This document shows positions 1-5,929 of a stretch of 6,191 nt of DNA, one piece after another. A program made the translations under genes and the position numbers. Origin of the DNA: CAYREV01 sp964423345 (GTDB lineage Bacteria; Bacteroidota; Rhodothermia; Balneolales; Balneolaceae); assembly GCA_964423345.1 (NCBI GenBank), contig CAYREV010000064.1, positions 1 to 6,191 on the forward strand. Direction: 5' to 3'. The notes under the pieces were generated by a model. It ran no database searches. It was not told where the DNA came from and saw only the letters and a program-made list of their open reading frames with translations. How positions within the stretch are numbered: the first letter of the stretch is position 1; each line of letters opens with the position of its first letter.

Positions 1-22
1 TCTTCACTTGGTTGGGTGCCAT
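1..22 (-). CDS. Start of an unidentified gene running off the left edge (first 7 codons)
   Basis: On the minus strand an ATG at 22-20 opens a frame reading MAPNQVK before the window ends. The case for a real start rests on the upstream signals. A GAGGTG ribosome binding site (complement of 32-37) lies 9 nt before the ATG, the same motif that precedes the surface-protein gene at 1778. A TATA-like element lies about 60 nt upstream (complement of about 79-88), which would give a leader of about 35 nt. The gap of about 120 nt after the ABC operon and this separate promoter suggest an independent transcription unit. Too little protein is visible to name a family. Confidence 0.6.
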
Positions 23-31
23 GTTCTTGTA

Positions 32-37
32 CACCTC
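32..37 (-). promoter_or_regulatory. Ribosome binding site GAGGTG
   Basis: The minus-strand GAGGTG matches the archaeal 16S anti-Shine-Dalgarno core and lies 9 nt before the ATG at 22-20. It is the main reason to accept that start codon. Confidence 0.6.
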
Positions 38-78
38 GTTCAAGCGACCGCGGGTGGGGGTTGTGGTTCTTGTTGATA

Positions 79-90
79 GGTATTTGACAA
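79..90 (-). promoter_or_regulatory. TATA-like element for the gene starting at 22
   Basis: The minus strand here reads TTGTCAAATACC, an A/T-rich island in very GC-rich DNA. Its centre lies about 62 nt upstream of the ATG at 22. With the usual archaeal TATA-to-start distance of about 26 nt, transcription would begin near 58 and give a leader of about 36 nt carrying the GAGGTG site. Position and composition are seen in the sequence; promoter activity is inference. Confidence 0.45.
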
Positions 91-140
91 GTTGAAAGTG
101 ACCTCGTGTGACTCCTGGCGGGGGCGCGGGAGGCACTGGT

Positions 141-1778
141 CTACTCTACCATCCACCGCCGGTGCGCCTCCACGCCCCCAACCCCCGCGAGGACCACGAG
201 CAGCGGAAGCCACGCCACGATGCCGGGGGCGCCGTGGCTGAACACGCTCACGCCCAGGGCGCCGGGGCTCCCGTCGAGCTCCCCGGTCCACAGGTCCCTG
301 AGCACCAGGTTCGGCGCCATGTCCCCGTACACTACGCCGCCGCTGCGGACTGTGGGGACAACCACGTACTCGCCGGTGGCGTGGGGCGTGAGGGTGAGGT
401 TGGCGTGCACGACCTCCCCGGGCTCCAGCGTGACGCGCGCGGGATCCCACCGGACCGTGAACAGGTCGCTTTGGGTGAGGAGGTGGCGGTAGGGCACTGG
501 GTCGGTCGCGCGGGCGGCGGGGGGGCCCACGCTCGTGCCCAACCGTGCATCCTGCATGCGCGTGTCCGAGCGCAGGAGCACGGGAACGCGCGTCTCCTCC
601 CCCGGCCTCGCCTCGACGCGTTGCCCGTCGGGGAACGCGACCTCCAGGGGCCCGGGCACGGGGATGGGGTGGCGTTGCGTGTCCCGCGTGGCGCCCGTGT
701 CGTACGTCACGTGGACCACGTGGGGTAGCCCCACCCGGGGCGTGAACCCGACCTCCAGCGTGTGGTTGCCCCCCGGTGGGAGGACGATGTCCGCCGAGCG
801 GGTGGCGCGTGCGGTCACACCGTAGTGGAACGGAGGCCACGGTGTGACGGTGACCTCGATGGTGAGAGGTATGGTCCCGCTCCCACCCCCGTTGCCGACG
901 GTGGCGCGGACGCGACTGGGCTCCCCCACCGTGATGTCAGCGTCGACGCCGCTGTGGAGGCCGCGGTACATGAAGACGTCCGTGCGCGCGAGTCGACTGG
1001 CGTTGGGGAACTCGTGGTCGTGGAGGGGAACGTGGCCGTGGTGGGGGACGGTGCGGTGGAGGGACAGCGTGAAGACGCGGGTGTCGTCCCGCGGAAGCTG
1101 GCCGGGGTCCTCGTTCGCTTGGAGGTCGAGCCGCTGGAATGGCCCGAGGTCGACGATGCGGGAGTCCCCCGGGTCCAGCGCCTGGATGCGTTGGCGGGCG
1201 ACCTCGGTGAACTCGCTCATCAGGACCAGCACCTGCGGCCCCGCGGGATCGCCCGTGGGGTTCGTGAGCCTCACCCGCACGGGCACCTCCTCGTTCCATC
1301 CCCAACGCGGCATGGATTCTGCGCCGGGGGCTCTTGGGGCGGGGGTGACGAACTGGGCGCGCAGCTGGGGCACGATGCCCACGTGCTTGGTGGTGTTGAC
1401 GGAGGTGTTCTCGAGGCGGGCGTGGAGCGTGAACTGCGTGGGGGGCAGGGGCGCGTTCACGTGCACCTCCACGGGCACGGCCCGGTCCTCGTTCGCTTGG
1501 AGGGTGAGGGGGAGTTGGGTGCGGTTGAGGGTGGCGTTGCGGGCGGTGAGGTGGAGGGTGGTGTCGAGGCGCGTGGCGGGTTGGATGTGGAGCCACGCGG
1601 TGAAGGTCGCGTTGCGGGGCACGAACGGGGGGAGCGGGTGGGTCTGGGGCGTGGTGGTGTCGCCGCGGAGCCTCCACGCGAGCTCCACGCTGGACGCGTC
1701 GGGTCCCTGAGCGTGGACGGTGGCGGTGGGACTGAGGAGGACCACCAGGAGGACGATGGCGAGGACCTGGGGCTTCAT
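141..1778 (-). CDS. Secreted, C-terminally membrane-anchored multi-domain Ig-like protein of an ABC operon
   Basis: A 545-residue protein with no motif for catalysis. Residues 1-24 form a signal peptide (MKPQ, hydrophobic LAIVLLVVLLS, then VHAQ|G). The body is beta-rich, with about four Ig-like segments (roughly 28-135, 137-260, 275-375 and 376-475). The third resembles CARDB domains. The fourth resembles the NEW3 / alpha-galactosidase-associated fold (pattern ...LEPGE...NLTLTPHATGEY...). One helix near 518-537 followed by HRRWMVE anchors it with a short cytoplasmic tail. Eight N-glycosylation sequons are visible (N56, 81, 85, 123, 128, 259, 338, 460), and six histidines cluster at 241-255. 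The ATG overlaps the permease stop as ATGA and follows a GAGGTG site by 5 nt, so translation is coupled to the ABC genes. Archaeal ABC-2 operons often carry such COG1470-like proteins. It could be the outside subunit, substrate receptor or scaffold. The domain family calls are made by eye. Confidence 0.85.
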   Translation of the reverse strand: MKPQVLAIVLLVVLLSPTATVHAQGPDASSVELAWRLRGDTTTPQTHPLPPFVPRNATFTAWLHIQPATRLDTTLHLTARNATLNRTQLPLTLQANEDRAVPVEVHVNAPLPPTQFTLHARLENTSVNTTKHVGIVPQLRAQFVTPAPRAPGAESMPRWGWNEEVPVRVRLTNPTGDPAGPQVLVLMSEFTEVARQRIQALDPGDSRIVDLGPFQRLDLQANEDPGQLPRDDTRVFTLSLHRTVPHHGHVPLHDHEFPNASRLARTDVFMYRGLHSGVDADITVGEPSRVRATVGNGGGSGTIPLTIEVTVTPWPPFHYGVTARATRSADIVLPPGGNHTLEVGFTPRVGLPHVVHVTYDTGATRDTQRHPIPVPGPLEVAFPDGQRVEARPGEETRVPVLLRSDTRMQDARLGTSVGPPAARATDPVPYRHLLTQSDLFTVRWDPARVTLEPGEVVHANLTLTPHATGEYVVVPTVRSGGVVYGDMAPNLVLRDLWTGELDGSPGALGVSVFSHGAPGIVAWLPLLVVLAGVGGVEAHRRWMVE

Positions 1779-2554
1779 CGTTGCACCTCGCGGTGGGTGG
1801 TGACGGCGAGGCCGGCGGCGACGAGCGCCAGGGCCGCGAGGAGCGTGACGAGGAGGGGGCCGGTGGGGAGCGCCTGCCCGGCCTCGAGGCGGGCCGTGGC
1901 GGTGTAGGCGGCGTCGAAGGGCGTGTACTTGAGGACGGTGAGGATGCTGGGGTCGATGCTCGCGAGGAGCTGCCCGAGGCCGGGGGCTTCCCGTTGGGCG
2001 AGGAAGAGGACGAGCCCGACGCCGAAGCTGGTGGTGATGCTGCCGGTGGTGGTGTCGAGGACGCTGCTGAGGAGGAGGGTGAGGCTGGAGAGGAAGAGGT
2101 AGAGGGCGAGGTAGGGGATGAGGAAGCTCCAGGCCGCGACCTCGAGGAAGGCGGTGCCCAGGGTGGGGGTCCAGGGGGCCAGGAAGAGGAGGAGCGTGAG
2201 GGCGGTGAGGGCGTAGGCGCTGAGGCTCGTGAGGAGCTTGCCGAGGTAGAGGCCGGTGTCGTGGACGGGGGTGGCGCCGAGGATGGTGAGGGTGCCCTCC
2301 TCGCGCTCTCGACTGATGCTGGGGCTCGTCACCAGGACCGCGAGGAGCAGGAGCACGATGGGGGTGAGGAGGTGCAGGGCCTCCAGGGGCTCTGCCAGGC
2401 CCGGGGGGTTGGAGCCGGTGCCCACGATGTAGGACGTGAGGAGGGTGTAGGGGAGGGTGAGGACGAGGGCGAGGAGGGCGAGGAACACCGTGAGGCGGTG
2501 GTCGCGCACGAGGCCCGCGAGGTCCTTGCGGAGGATGGTGAGGGTGCCGCGCAC
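1775..2554 (-). CDS. ABC-2 type transporter permease, NosY-like (six helices)
   Basis: A 259-residue integral membrane protein, the translocation subunit for the ATPase encoded just upstream. Predicted helices by eye: 21-44, 60-79, 107-127, 136-163, 172-187 and 232-252. The family hallmark follows helix 2: SISREREEGTLTILGATPV then LYLGKLL at 102-108, the conserved cytoplasmic loop of ABC-2 permeases (S.SxExExGTLxxLLxxPV...xxGKxL) that docks on the ATPase. The length is normal for the COG1277/NosY group. The start is GTG at 2554-2552, one base after the ATPase stop (TAG-C-GTG), with a G-rich stretch upstream as a possible ribosome binding site. The next gene overlaps it by 4 nt. Substrate is not deducible; this class exports lipids, drugs, polysaccharides or peptides, or helps assemble surface proteins. 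High Leu (mostly CTC) gives the purine-rich look of the plus strand here. Confidence 0.9.
   Translation of the reverse strand: MRGTLTILRKDLAGLVRDHRLTVFLALLALVLTLPYTLLTSYIVGTGSNPPGLAEPLEALHLLTPIVLLLLAVLVTSPSISREREEGTLTILGATPVHDTGLYLGKLLTSLSAYALTALTLLLFLAPWTPTLGTAFLEVAAWSFLIPYLALYLFLSSLTLLLSSVLDTTTGSITTSFGVGLVLFLAQREAPGLGQLLASIDPSILTVLKYTPFDAAYTATARLEAGQALPTGPLLVTLLAALALVAAGLAVTTHREVQR
1784..1789 (-). promoter_or_regulatory. Ribosome binding site GAGGTG inside the permease 3' end
   Basis: The minus-strand GAGGTG is 5 nt before the ATG at 1778-1776 and sits within the last codons of the permease (Glu-Val of HREVQR). With the ATGA stop/start overlap it fixes the start of the surface-protein gene and points to coupled translation. 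Confidence 0.75.
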
Positions 2555-2555
2555 G

Positions 2556-3458
2556 CTACGCGTCCCCCCGGGGTTCGTCGGTGACGGGGGTGAACGTCGC
2601 GTTGGTGGCGTCGTCGGGGGGTTGTTCAGCGTGCTCGTGGTAGAGGTGCTCGAGGTCCTCCAGGCTCACGTCCTCCAGCGATTGCACCGCCGTGAGTTCC
2701 CCCTGCTGGATGAAGCCCACGCGGTGGCACACGGCGCGGGCTTGCGCGAGGTCGTGGGTGCAGAGGAAGATGGTGGCGCCCTCGTCGGCGATGTCCTTGA
2801 GGAGGGTGCGGATCTCGCGTTGCCCGGTGGGGTCGAGGCCTGACGCGGGTTCGTCGAGGAAGAGCACCTCGGGCTCGTGGAGGAGCGCCGTGGCGAGGCC
2901 CAGGCGTTGCCGCATGCCCTTGCTGAAGGTGCCGGCGGGTTGGCCGCGGACGTCATGGAGGTTCACGAGGTCGAGAAGGTGCTCGATGCGGTCCCGGCGT
3001 TGGTCGCGGGGGATGCGGTGGATGCGGGCGAAGGTGTGGAGGAACTCGCGGGCGGTCATGGCCTCGTAGAGGGGCATGCGCTCCGGAAGGAGCCCGATGC
3101 GCGCCTGAACCTCGTGAGGGTCCTCGACCACGTTGTAGCCGGCGACGTGGGCGGTGCCGCTCGTGGGGTAGATGAGGGTGGTGAGCATGCGGACGGTGGT
3201 GGTCTTGCCGGCGCCGTTGGGTCCGAGGAACCCGAAGACCTCGCCCCGGGGGATGGTGAGGGTGAGGTCGTTCACCGCGGTGAGGCGTCCGAAGCGGCGG
3301 GTCAAGTTCCGCGTCTCGATCGCGAGGTTCCGGTCATCATCAAGTTCCGTGCGTTCGATGCGAGCAACCTCCCGGCGTAATCGATCCTGTGGGTTGAGCC
3401 TGTCGGATCCGGTGCTGGGCGTAGGTGGAGACTCGAGGATAGTGTCCCCTTCGGCCAC
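2556..3458 (-). CDS. ABC-2 type transporter ATP-binding protein
   Basis: A 300-residue ABC ATPase that powers the downstream permease. Walker A GPNGAGKT is at 79-86. The Q-loop region reads GLLPERMPLYE (122-132), with Pro-Glu where many ABC proteins have Gln, as is usual in the CcmA/DrrA-like subfamily. The signature FSKGMRQRL is at 178-186, Walker B VLFLDEP at 198-204, the D-loop SGLD at 206-209 and the switch His in CTHD at 235. The core begins near LAIETRNLTRRFG (45-57). The first 44 residues are an extra, charged, probably disordered extension, and the last 25 or so are acidic and Pro/Thr-rich. Start: the GTG at 3458 is the only start in frame before a stop at 3497-3495, but an internal start nearer residue 40 cannot be excluded because no strong Shine-Dalgarno precedes the GTG. 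A TATA-like element lies about 38 nt upstream, so the leader would be short. It is the first gene of the three-gene operon. Confidence 0.92.
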   Translation of the reverse strand: MAEGDTILESPPTPSTGSDRLNPQDRLRREVARIERTELDDDRNLAIETRNLTRRFGRLTAVNDLTLTIPRGEVFGFLGPNGAGKTTTVRMLTTLIYPTSGTAHVAGYNVVEDPHEVQARIGLLPERMPLYEAMTAREFLHTFARIHRIPRDQRRDRIEHLLDLVNLHDVRGQPAGTFSKGMRQRLGLATALLHEPEVLFLDEPASGLDPTGQREIRTLLKDIADEGATIFLCTHDLAQARAVCHRVGFIQQGELTAVQSLEDVSLEDLEHLYHEHAEQPPDDATNATFTPVTDEPRGDA

Positions 3459-3490
3459 CCCACACGATGCGCACCCGAGGGAGGTCTGGA

Positions 3491-3502
3491 GGTATTATCA
3501 AT
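3491..3502 (-). promoter_or_regulatory. TATA-like element of the ABC operon
   Basis: The minus strand reads TTGATAATACC in an AT-rich patch centred about 38 nt before the GTG at 3458. A start of transcription near 3470 would give a leader of about 12 nt, fitting the lack of a clear ribosome binding site. It also contains the in-frame stop that bounds the ATPase ORF. Promoter function is inferred from position and composition. Confidence 0.45.
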
Positions 3503-3504
3503 GT

Positions 3505-3523
3505 TGTGAACTTTCTGTTTACA
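3505..3523. promoter_or_regulatory. 19-bp imperfect palindrome, candidate operator in the divergent promoter region
   Basis: The plus strand reads TGTGAAC-TTTCT-GTTTACA. The 7-base arms are complementary at six of seven positions, around a 5-base spacer. It lies just upstream of the TATA-like element of the ABC operon and within the region shared with the plus-strand gene at 3660. Spacing and symmetry fit a dimeric winged-helix regulator. The arms are seen directly; operator function is inference, and a chance match in AT-rich DNA is possible. Confidence 0.35.
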
Positions 3524-3582
3524 TCCAGGCAGTGGGCGGGGGAGCGGATTCTCGATCGACTCCCTAGCAGCATGTCAAATGG

Positions 3583-3603
3583 ATATCAAAAAGAACCATA
3601 TCA
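3583..3603 (+). promoter_or_regulatory. Candidate promoter region for the cysteine-rich secreted protein
   Basis: An A/T-rich stretch (ATATCAAAAAG at 3583-3593, then CCATATCAGG) lies 57-77 nt before the preferred ATG at 3660. With a TATA centre near 3600, transcription would begin near 3626, leaving a leader of about 34 nt that contains GGTGGGAG (3642-3649). If the longer reading frame from 3579 were used instead, this stretch would be coding and the promoter would have to lie near 3512-3523. Confidence 0.3.
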
Positions 3604-3659
3604 GGAACTTGGGGTCGTTCTTCAACCGGCCGCGGACGGCTGGTGGGAGAACAGAGAGA

Positions 3660-4454
3660 ATGCGAAGAAACAGCATCTTGATCGCGTTGCTGGTAGCGGG
3701 GATGACGGTCGCGGCTACGCCCGCCGTGGCAAGCTCGGGGGAGTCGGCCGACGGGGAGGTGCTGATCGACCTCACGGTCGCTGAACCCGGGGATGTGGTC
3801 CTGGAGGGCGAGCTGGAGGAGGGGGTCTGCACGTTCCCCGACCACAGCACCACCATGGAGGTCGACAGCGACAACCCCTACCTCCTTGTTACCTACGGCG
3901 CAACCTCCGACTGTAACCTTGAGGTGAAGGACGTCTGCACGAGCGAGCTCACCTGCGGGGCCAACGCTGCGAGCATCCGGGCGCCGACGATCCGGACCGA
4001 CACGGCTCAGACGATCGAGACGTCCGACGTGATCGCCTTGGAGTACTGTGCCGCCTGGAAGAAGGTCCGCGCCGCCCACCGCACGGTGGACAGCACCGTG
4101 CTTGGGGACTACACCCTCACGGAGGTTGTGGAGACGTTCAAGTTCGAGTACGGTTGCGAGGACAACGAGGCGAACTGGCTCTACGCCGACTCCAGCTCGG
4201 ATTGCTACACCTGGGACGCAGACTGGACCATCAAGAACTGCTACCAGGACCAACCGACCGCGAGAACCGGGTGCGCCGCCAACGGGGTTACGGGTGACTT
4301 CGAACGAACGGATGGATCCGGCGACCACTGGCTCCACACCGAGGTGGAAGGGTGCGACGACGGATCCTACTCCTGCTCGCACGACGAGAGCTCCTGGACT
4401 CCCGGGGACTACCTCGAATCCGAGTGCAAGGTGACAGACCAAGGGCAGAACTAA
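3660..4454 (+). CDS. Secreted cysteine-rich protein of unknown function
   Basis: I do not recognise a family. From the ATG at 3660 the product has 264 residues. It begins with a textbook signal peptide: MRRN, hydrophobic ILIALLVAGMTVAATP, then AVA|SS with cleavage after residue 24. The mature part of about 240 residues has 12 cysteines (57, 85, 93, 99, 130, 166, 182, 194, 205, 232, 239, 256), an even number that fits six disulphide bonds. It is rich in Asp/Glu, Thr and Ser and has several Trp and Tyr in its second half. There is no membrane anchor, so it is probably released or held by a partner. The frame is open back to an ATG at 3579, which would add 27 basic residues before the signal peptide. 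I prefer 3660 because it puts the signal peptide at the N-terminus. It is transcribed away from the ABC operon, so a shared substrate or export route is possible but unproven. Confidence 0.8.
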   Translation: MRRNSILIALLVAGMTVAATPAVASSGESADGEVLIDLTVAEPGDVVLEGELEEGVCTFPDHSTTMEVDSDNPYLLVTYGATSDCNLEVKDVCTSELTCGANAASIRAPTIRTDTAQTIETSDVIALEYCAAWKKVRAAHRTVDSTVLGDYTLTEVVETFKFEYGCEDNEANWLYADSSSDCYTWDADWTIKNCYQDQPTARTGCAANGVTGDFERTDGSGDHWLHTEVEGCDDGSYSCSHDESSWTPGDYLESECKVTDQGQN

Positions 4455-4458
4455 GTTC

Positions 4459-4493
4459 GCGCGGGCGCCTGCGCTCCCCCTCTTTTTCTTTCC
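4459..4493 (+). terminator. Hairpin plus T-rich terminator after the cysteine-rich protein gene
   Basis: The stretch GCGCGGGCGCCTGCGC (4459-4474) is a near-perfect inverted repeat with one G-U pair and starts 4 nt after the stop codon. It is followed by CCCCC and the T-rich run TCTTTTTCTTTCC (4481-4493). In archaea the T-tract alone can end transcription. It separates the cysteine-rich gene from the next promoter at about 4528. Confidence 0.65.
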
Positions 4494-4527
4494 TCCGGGT
4501 TCCTGGTCCGACTCTCGTGGAGGTACC

Positions 4528-4535
4528 CTTAAGTA
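4528..4535 (+). promoter_or_regulatory. TATA-like element of the membrane protein / regulator operon
   Basis: CTTAAGTA lies in otherwise GC-rich DNA with its centre about 49 nt before the ATG at 4581. The predicted transcription start near 4558 would leave a leader of about 22 nt containing the GGTGA ribosome binding site. Distances fit an archaeal promoter well; activity is inferred. Confidence 0.5.
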
Positions 4536-4568
4536 CGCTCGCGGAGTCGTAATGATGTCTCAAGGGAC

Positions 4569-4573
4569 GGTGA
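4569..4573 (+). promoter_or_regulatory. Ribosome binding site GGTGA
   Basis: GGTGA, complementary to the archaeal 16S 3' end, lies 7 nt before the ATG at 4581. It decides that start over the nearby out-of-frame GTG at 4577 and ATGs at 4552 and 4555. Confidence 0.65.
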
Positions 4574-4580
4574 ACAGTGT

Positions 4581-5600
4581 ATGCCTCAAGCCCTGCGTGT
4601 TGCCCCCTTAGCCTTCGTCGCGAGCCTGCTCCTCCTGGTAGCGGCGGTGGGGGGGAACGTCGCCGCCGTCCACCGGGCGGACGTGACCCCCTCCCACTCC
4701 CCCTTCGGCGGGGGGGACATCACGGCGAACCACACCGTTCTCCACAAGCAACTCGACGTACCCCCCGGTGCCACCCTCAGGGTCGATGCCGGCGCCCTCC
4801 GCGAGGTCGTCGAGCAGACGAGCCTCCCCCTCCACTTCTACGTCGTGGAGGGTGGGTACCAGGACGACTTCCAGGACGGGAACGTGCCCCCGCACTACCT
4901 CCACGTCCCCCCAGGCGAACTCGACGACCTGTCGGGCTACGCTGAGGTGGTGCGCCAGCCCACGCCGGAGCTCACCCCCGACCCCCCCTTCGACAGCGCC
5001 TCCCGCGACATCGCCCTCGTCTGGTACCTCGAGCACGACGAGGAACGGCAGACCGAGGTTGCCTCCATGTCCGACGACGAGCGGCGGCAGGCGTTCCACG
5101 AGATGTTCAGGGTGCTTCCCGAACCCGGTCTCGGTCACGGGGACATCATCGTCACAGCCGGGTGGCTACGCTGGGCGCAGCCCCTCTTCTACACTGCCCA
5201 GGGGATCTTGATCCTGGGAACCATCATCTCGGGGGTGTGGTTCCTCCGCGCCCGGAACCGCAACAAACGCGGCCTCGACGAGGGGGAGGGCCCCACCGAG
5301 GCGCTTGTTCGCGCCATCGAGCTCGTGGAGGATTACCTCACGCGCTTCCGCAACCTCCTCATCATCCTGGGCGTGGTGCTCGCCACGGGCGGCCTTCTCA
5401 TCCCCCTCGCGGTCTCGGTGGGCCCGGAGAACATCATGCGGGCTCTCTCGCCCAACCCGCAGTGGATGAGTTGGATCAAGTTCGTAGCCTGGTTCGCATA
5501 CCTGGTTATGCTCGCGGTGTGGGCGGGGCTCCTCCTCCAGGTCCAGCGGGAGCTCACGCGATGGCGCAATGCGAGCGCGGAGCCCCCGCTGGAGATGTGA
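4581..5600 (+). CDS. Membrane protein with a large outside domain and three later helices, unknown function
   Basis: I do not recognise a family for this 339-residue protein. Residues 9-29 are hydrophobic (signal peptide or first helix). Residues 30-198 form a soluble, acidic domain with beta-like stretches (such as VPPGATLRV, 60-68) and a charged segment at 151-174, which should lie outside the cell. Helices follow at about 202-223, 258-281 and 300-320. A basic loop RARNRNKRG (223-231) follows the second helix, which puts the 224-257 loop in the cytoplasm by the positive-inside rule. The tail (321-339) would then also be cytoplasmic. The cytoplasmic loop (232-257) is acidic and helix-like. 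There is no catalytic motif. It is followed after 3 nt by a winged-helix regulator gene, so the two are very likely co-transcribed. A sensor or anchor for that regulator is a reasonable guess; a transport or envelope-assembly role is equally possible. Confidence 0.82.
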   Translation: MPQALRVAPLAFVASLLLLVAAVGGNVAAVHRADVTPSHSPFGGGDITANHTVLHKQLDVPPGATLRVDAGALREVVEQTSLPLHFYVVEGGYQDDFQDGNVPPHYLHVPPGELDDLSGYAEVVRQPTPELTPDPPFDSASRDIALVWYLEHDEERQTEVASMSDDERRQAFHEMFRVLPEPGLGHGDIIVTAGWLRWAQPLFYTAQGILILGTIISGVWFLRARNRNKRGLDEGEGPTEALVRAIELVEDYLTRFRNLLIILGVVLATGGLLIPLAVSVGPENIMRALSPNPQWMSWIKFVAWFAYLVMLAVWAGLLLQVQRELTRWRNASAEPPLEM

Positions 5601-5603
5601 ACC

Positions 5604-5903
5604 ATGACGGAGTCCCCGGGCGTTGACCCCCTCGACCGTCCGGACCTCTACGTCGTAGCTCGCTTCCTCGACCAGCTTCGGGAGCCCGACACCACGTACA
5701 CGAGGTCCCAACTCCAGATGGCCGTGCGACTCAACTGGGACCTCTTCAAACGCTATCTTCACTTTCTGGAGGGGCGCGGTTTCCTCGTTGTACGTCCGAA
5801 CCCCGACGGTCAGGAGATCGTGCGGTTGACCAAGGAGGGACGTGACGCCCACGATCAACTCGTAACGTGGATCAGGGATGTGGTGGGGGACGACCACCTT
5901 TAG
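5604..5903 (+). CDS. Winged-helix DNA-binding protein, HTH_45-like archaeal transcription regulator
   Basis: A 99-residue single-domain protein. A first helix spans about 14-26. The helix-turn-helix spans 32-57 (T33, then SQLQMAVRLN and WDLFKRYLHFLEGRGF). A beta wing follows at 60-76 (FLVVRPNPDGQEIVRLT) and a C-terminal helix at 78-94 (EGRDAHDQLVTWIRDVV), the usual dimer contact. The order, the LN...F.RYL..LEGRGF core and the LTKEGR motif fit the archaeal HTH_45 / COG3432 type, related to PadR and MarR folds. There is no ligand domain. It starts 3 nt after the upstream membrane-protein stop, with GGAG (5591-5594) in that gene's last codons as a possible ribosome binding site, so it should be made together with it. 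It could be a repressor of its own operon or of the neighbouring ABC/secreted-protein promoters. Targets are not known from the sequence. Confidence 0.85.
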   Translation: MTESPGVDPLDRPDLYVVARFLDQLREPDTTYTRSQLQMAVRLNWDLFKRYLHFLEGRGFLVVRPNPDGQEIVRLTKEGRDAHDQLVTWIRDVVGDDHL

Positions 5904-5929
5904 TCCCAGATAGGGCATCCATTTCACGA

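Noticed and set aside
2060..2110. Purine-rich GAGG-type tract on the plus strand, resembling a triplex-forming or simple repeat
   Set aside because: It is explained by runs of Leu/Ser codons (mostly CTC, CTG) in the permease on the opposite strand; there is no regular repeat unit.
762..2584. Long plus-strand open frames (762-1907 and 1781-2584) opposite the surface-protein and permease genes
   Set aside because: Their protein is low-complexity Gly/Glu/Val/Arg text, a typical antisense shadow of GC-rich genes. The minus-strand frames have signal peptide, membrane and ABC-2 hallmarks.
3552..3559. Palindrome TCGATCGA in the divergent intergenic region
   Set aside because: Eight bases only, no extended symmetry; expected by chance and may just be a methylation-type word.
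3564..4442. 292-codon minus-strand frame opposite the cysteine-rich protein gene
   Set aside because: It is antisense to a frame with a clear signal peptide, has no start signal, and would cross the divergent promoter region.
4552..4611. Small upstream frame of 19 codons overlapping the start of the membrane-protein gene
   Set aside because: It has no ribosome binding site, and the predicted transcript start near 4558 lies downstream of its first codons.
4608..5927. Minus-strand frames 4608-5138 and 5166-5927
   Set aside because: They are shadows of the membrane-protein and regulator genes; the second spans two well-supported plus-strand genes.
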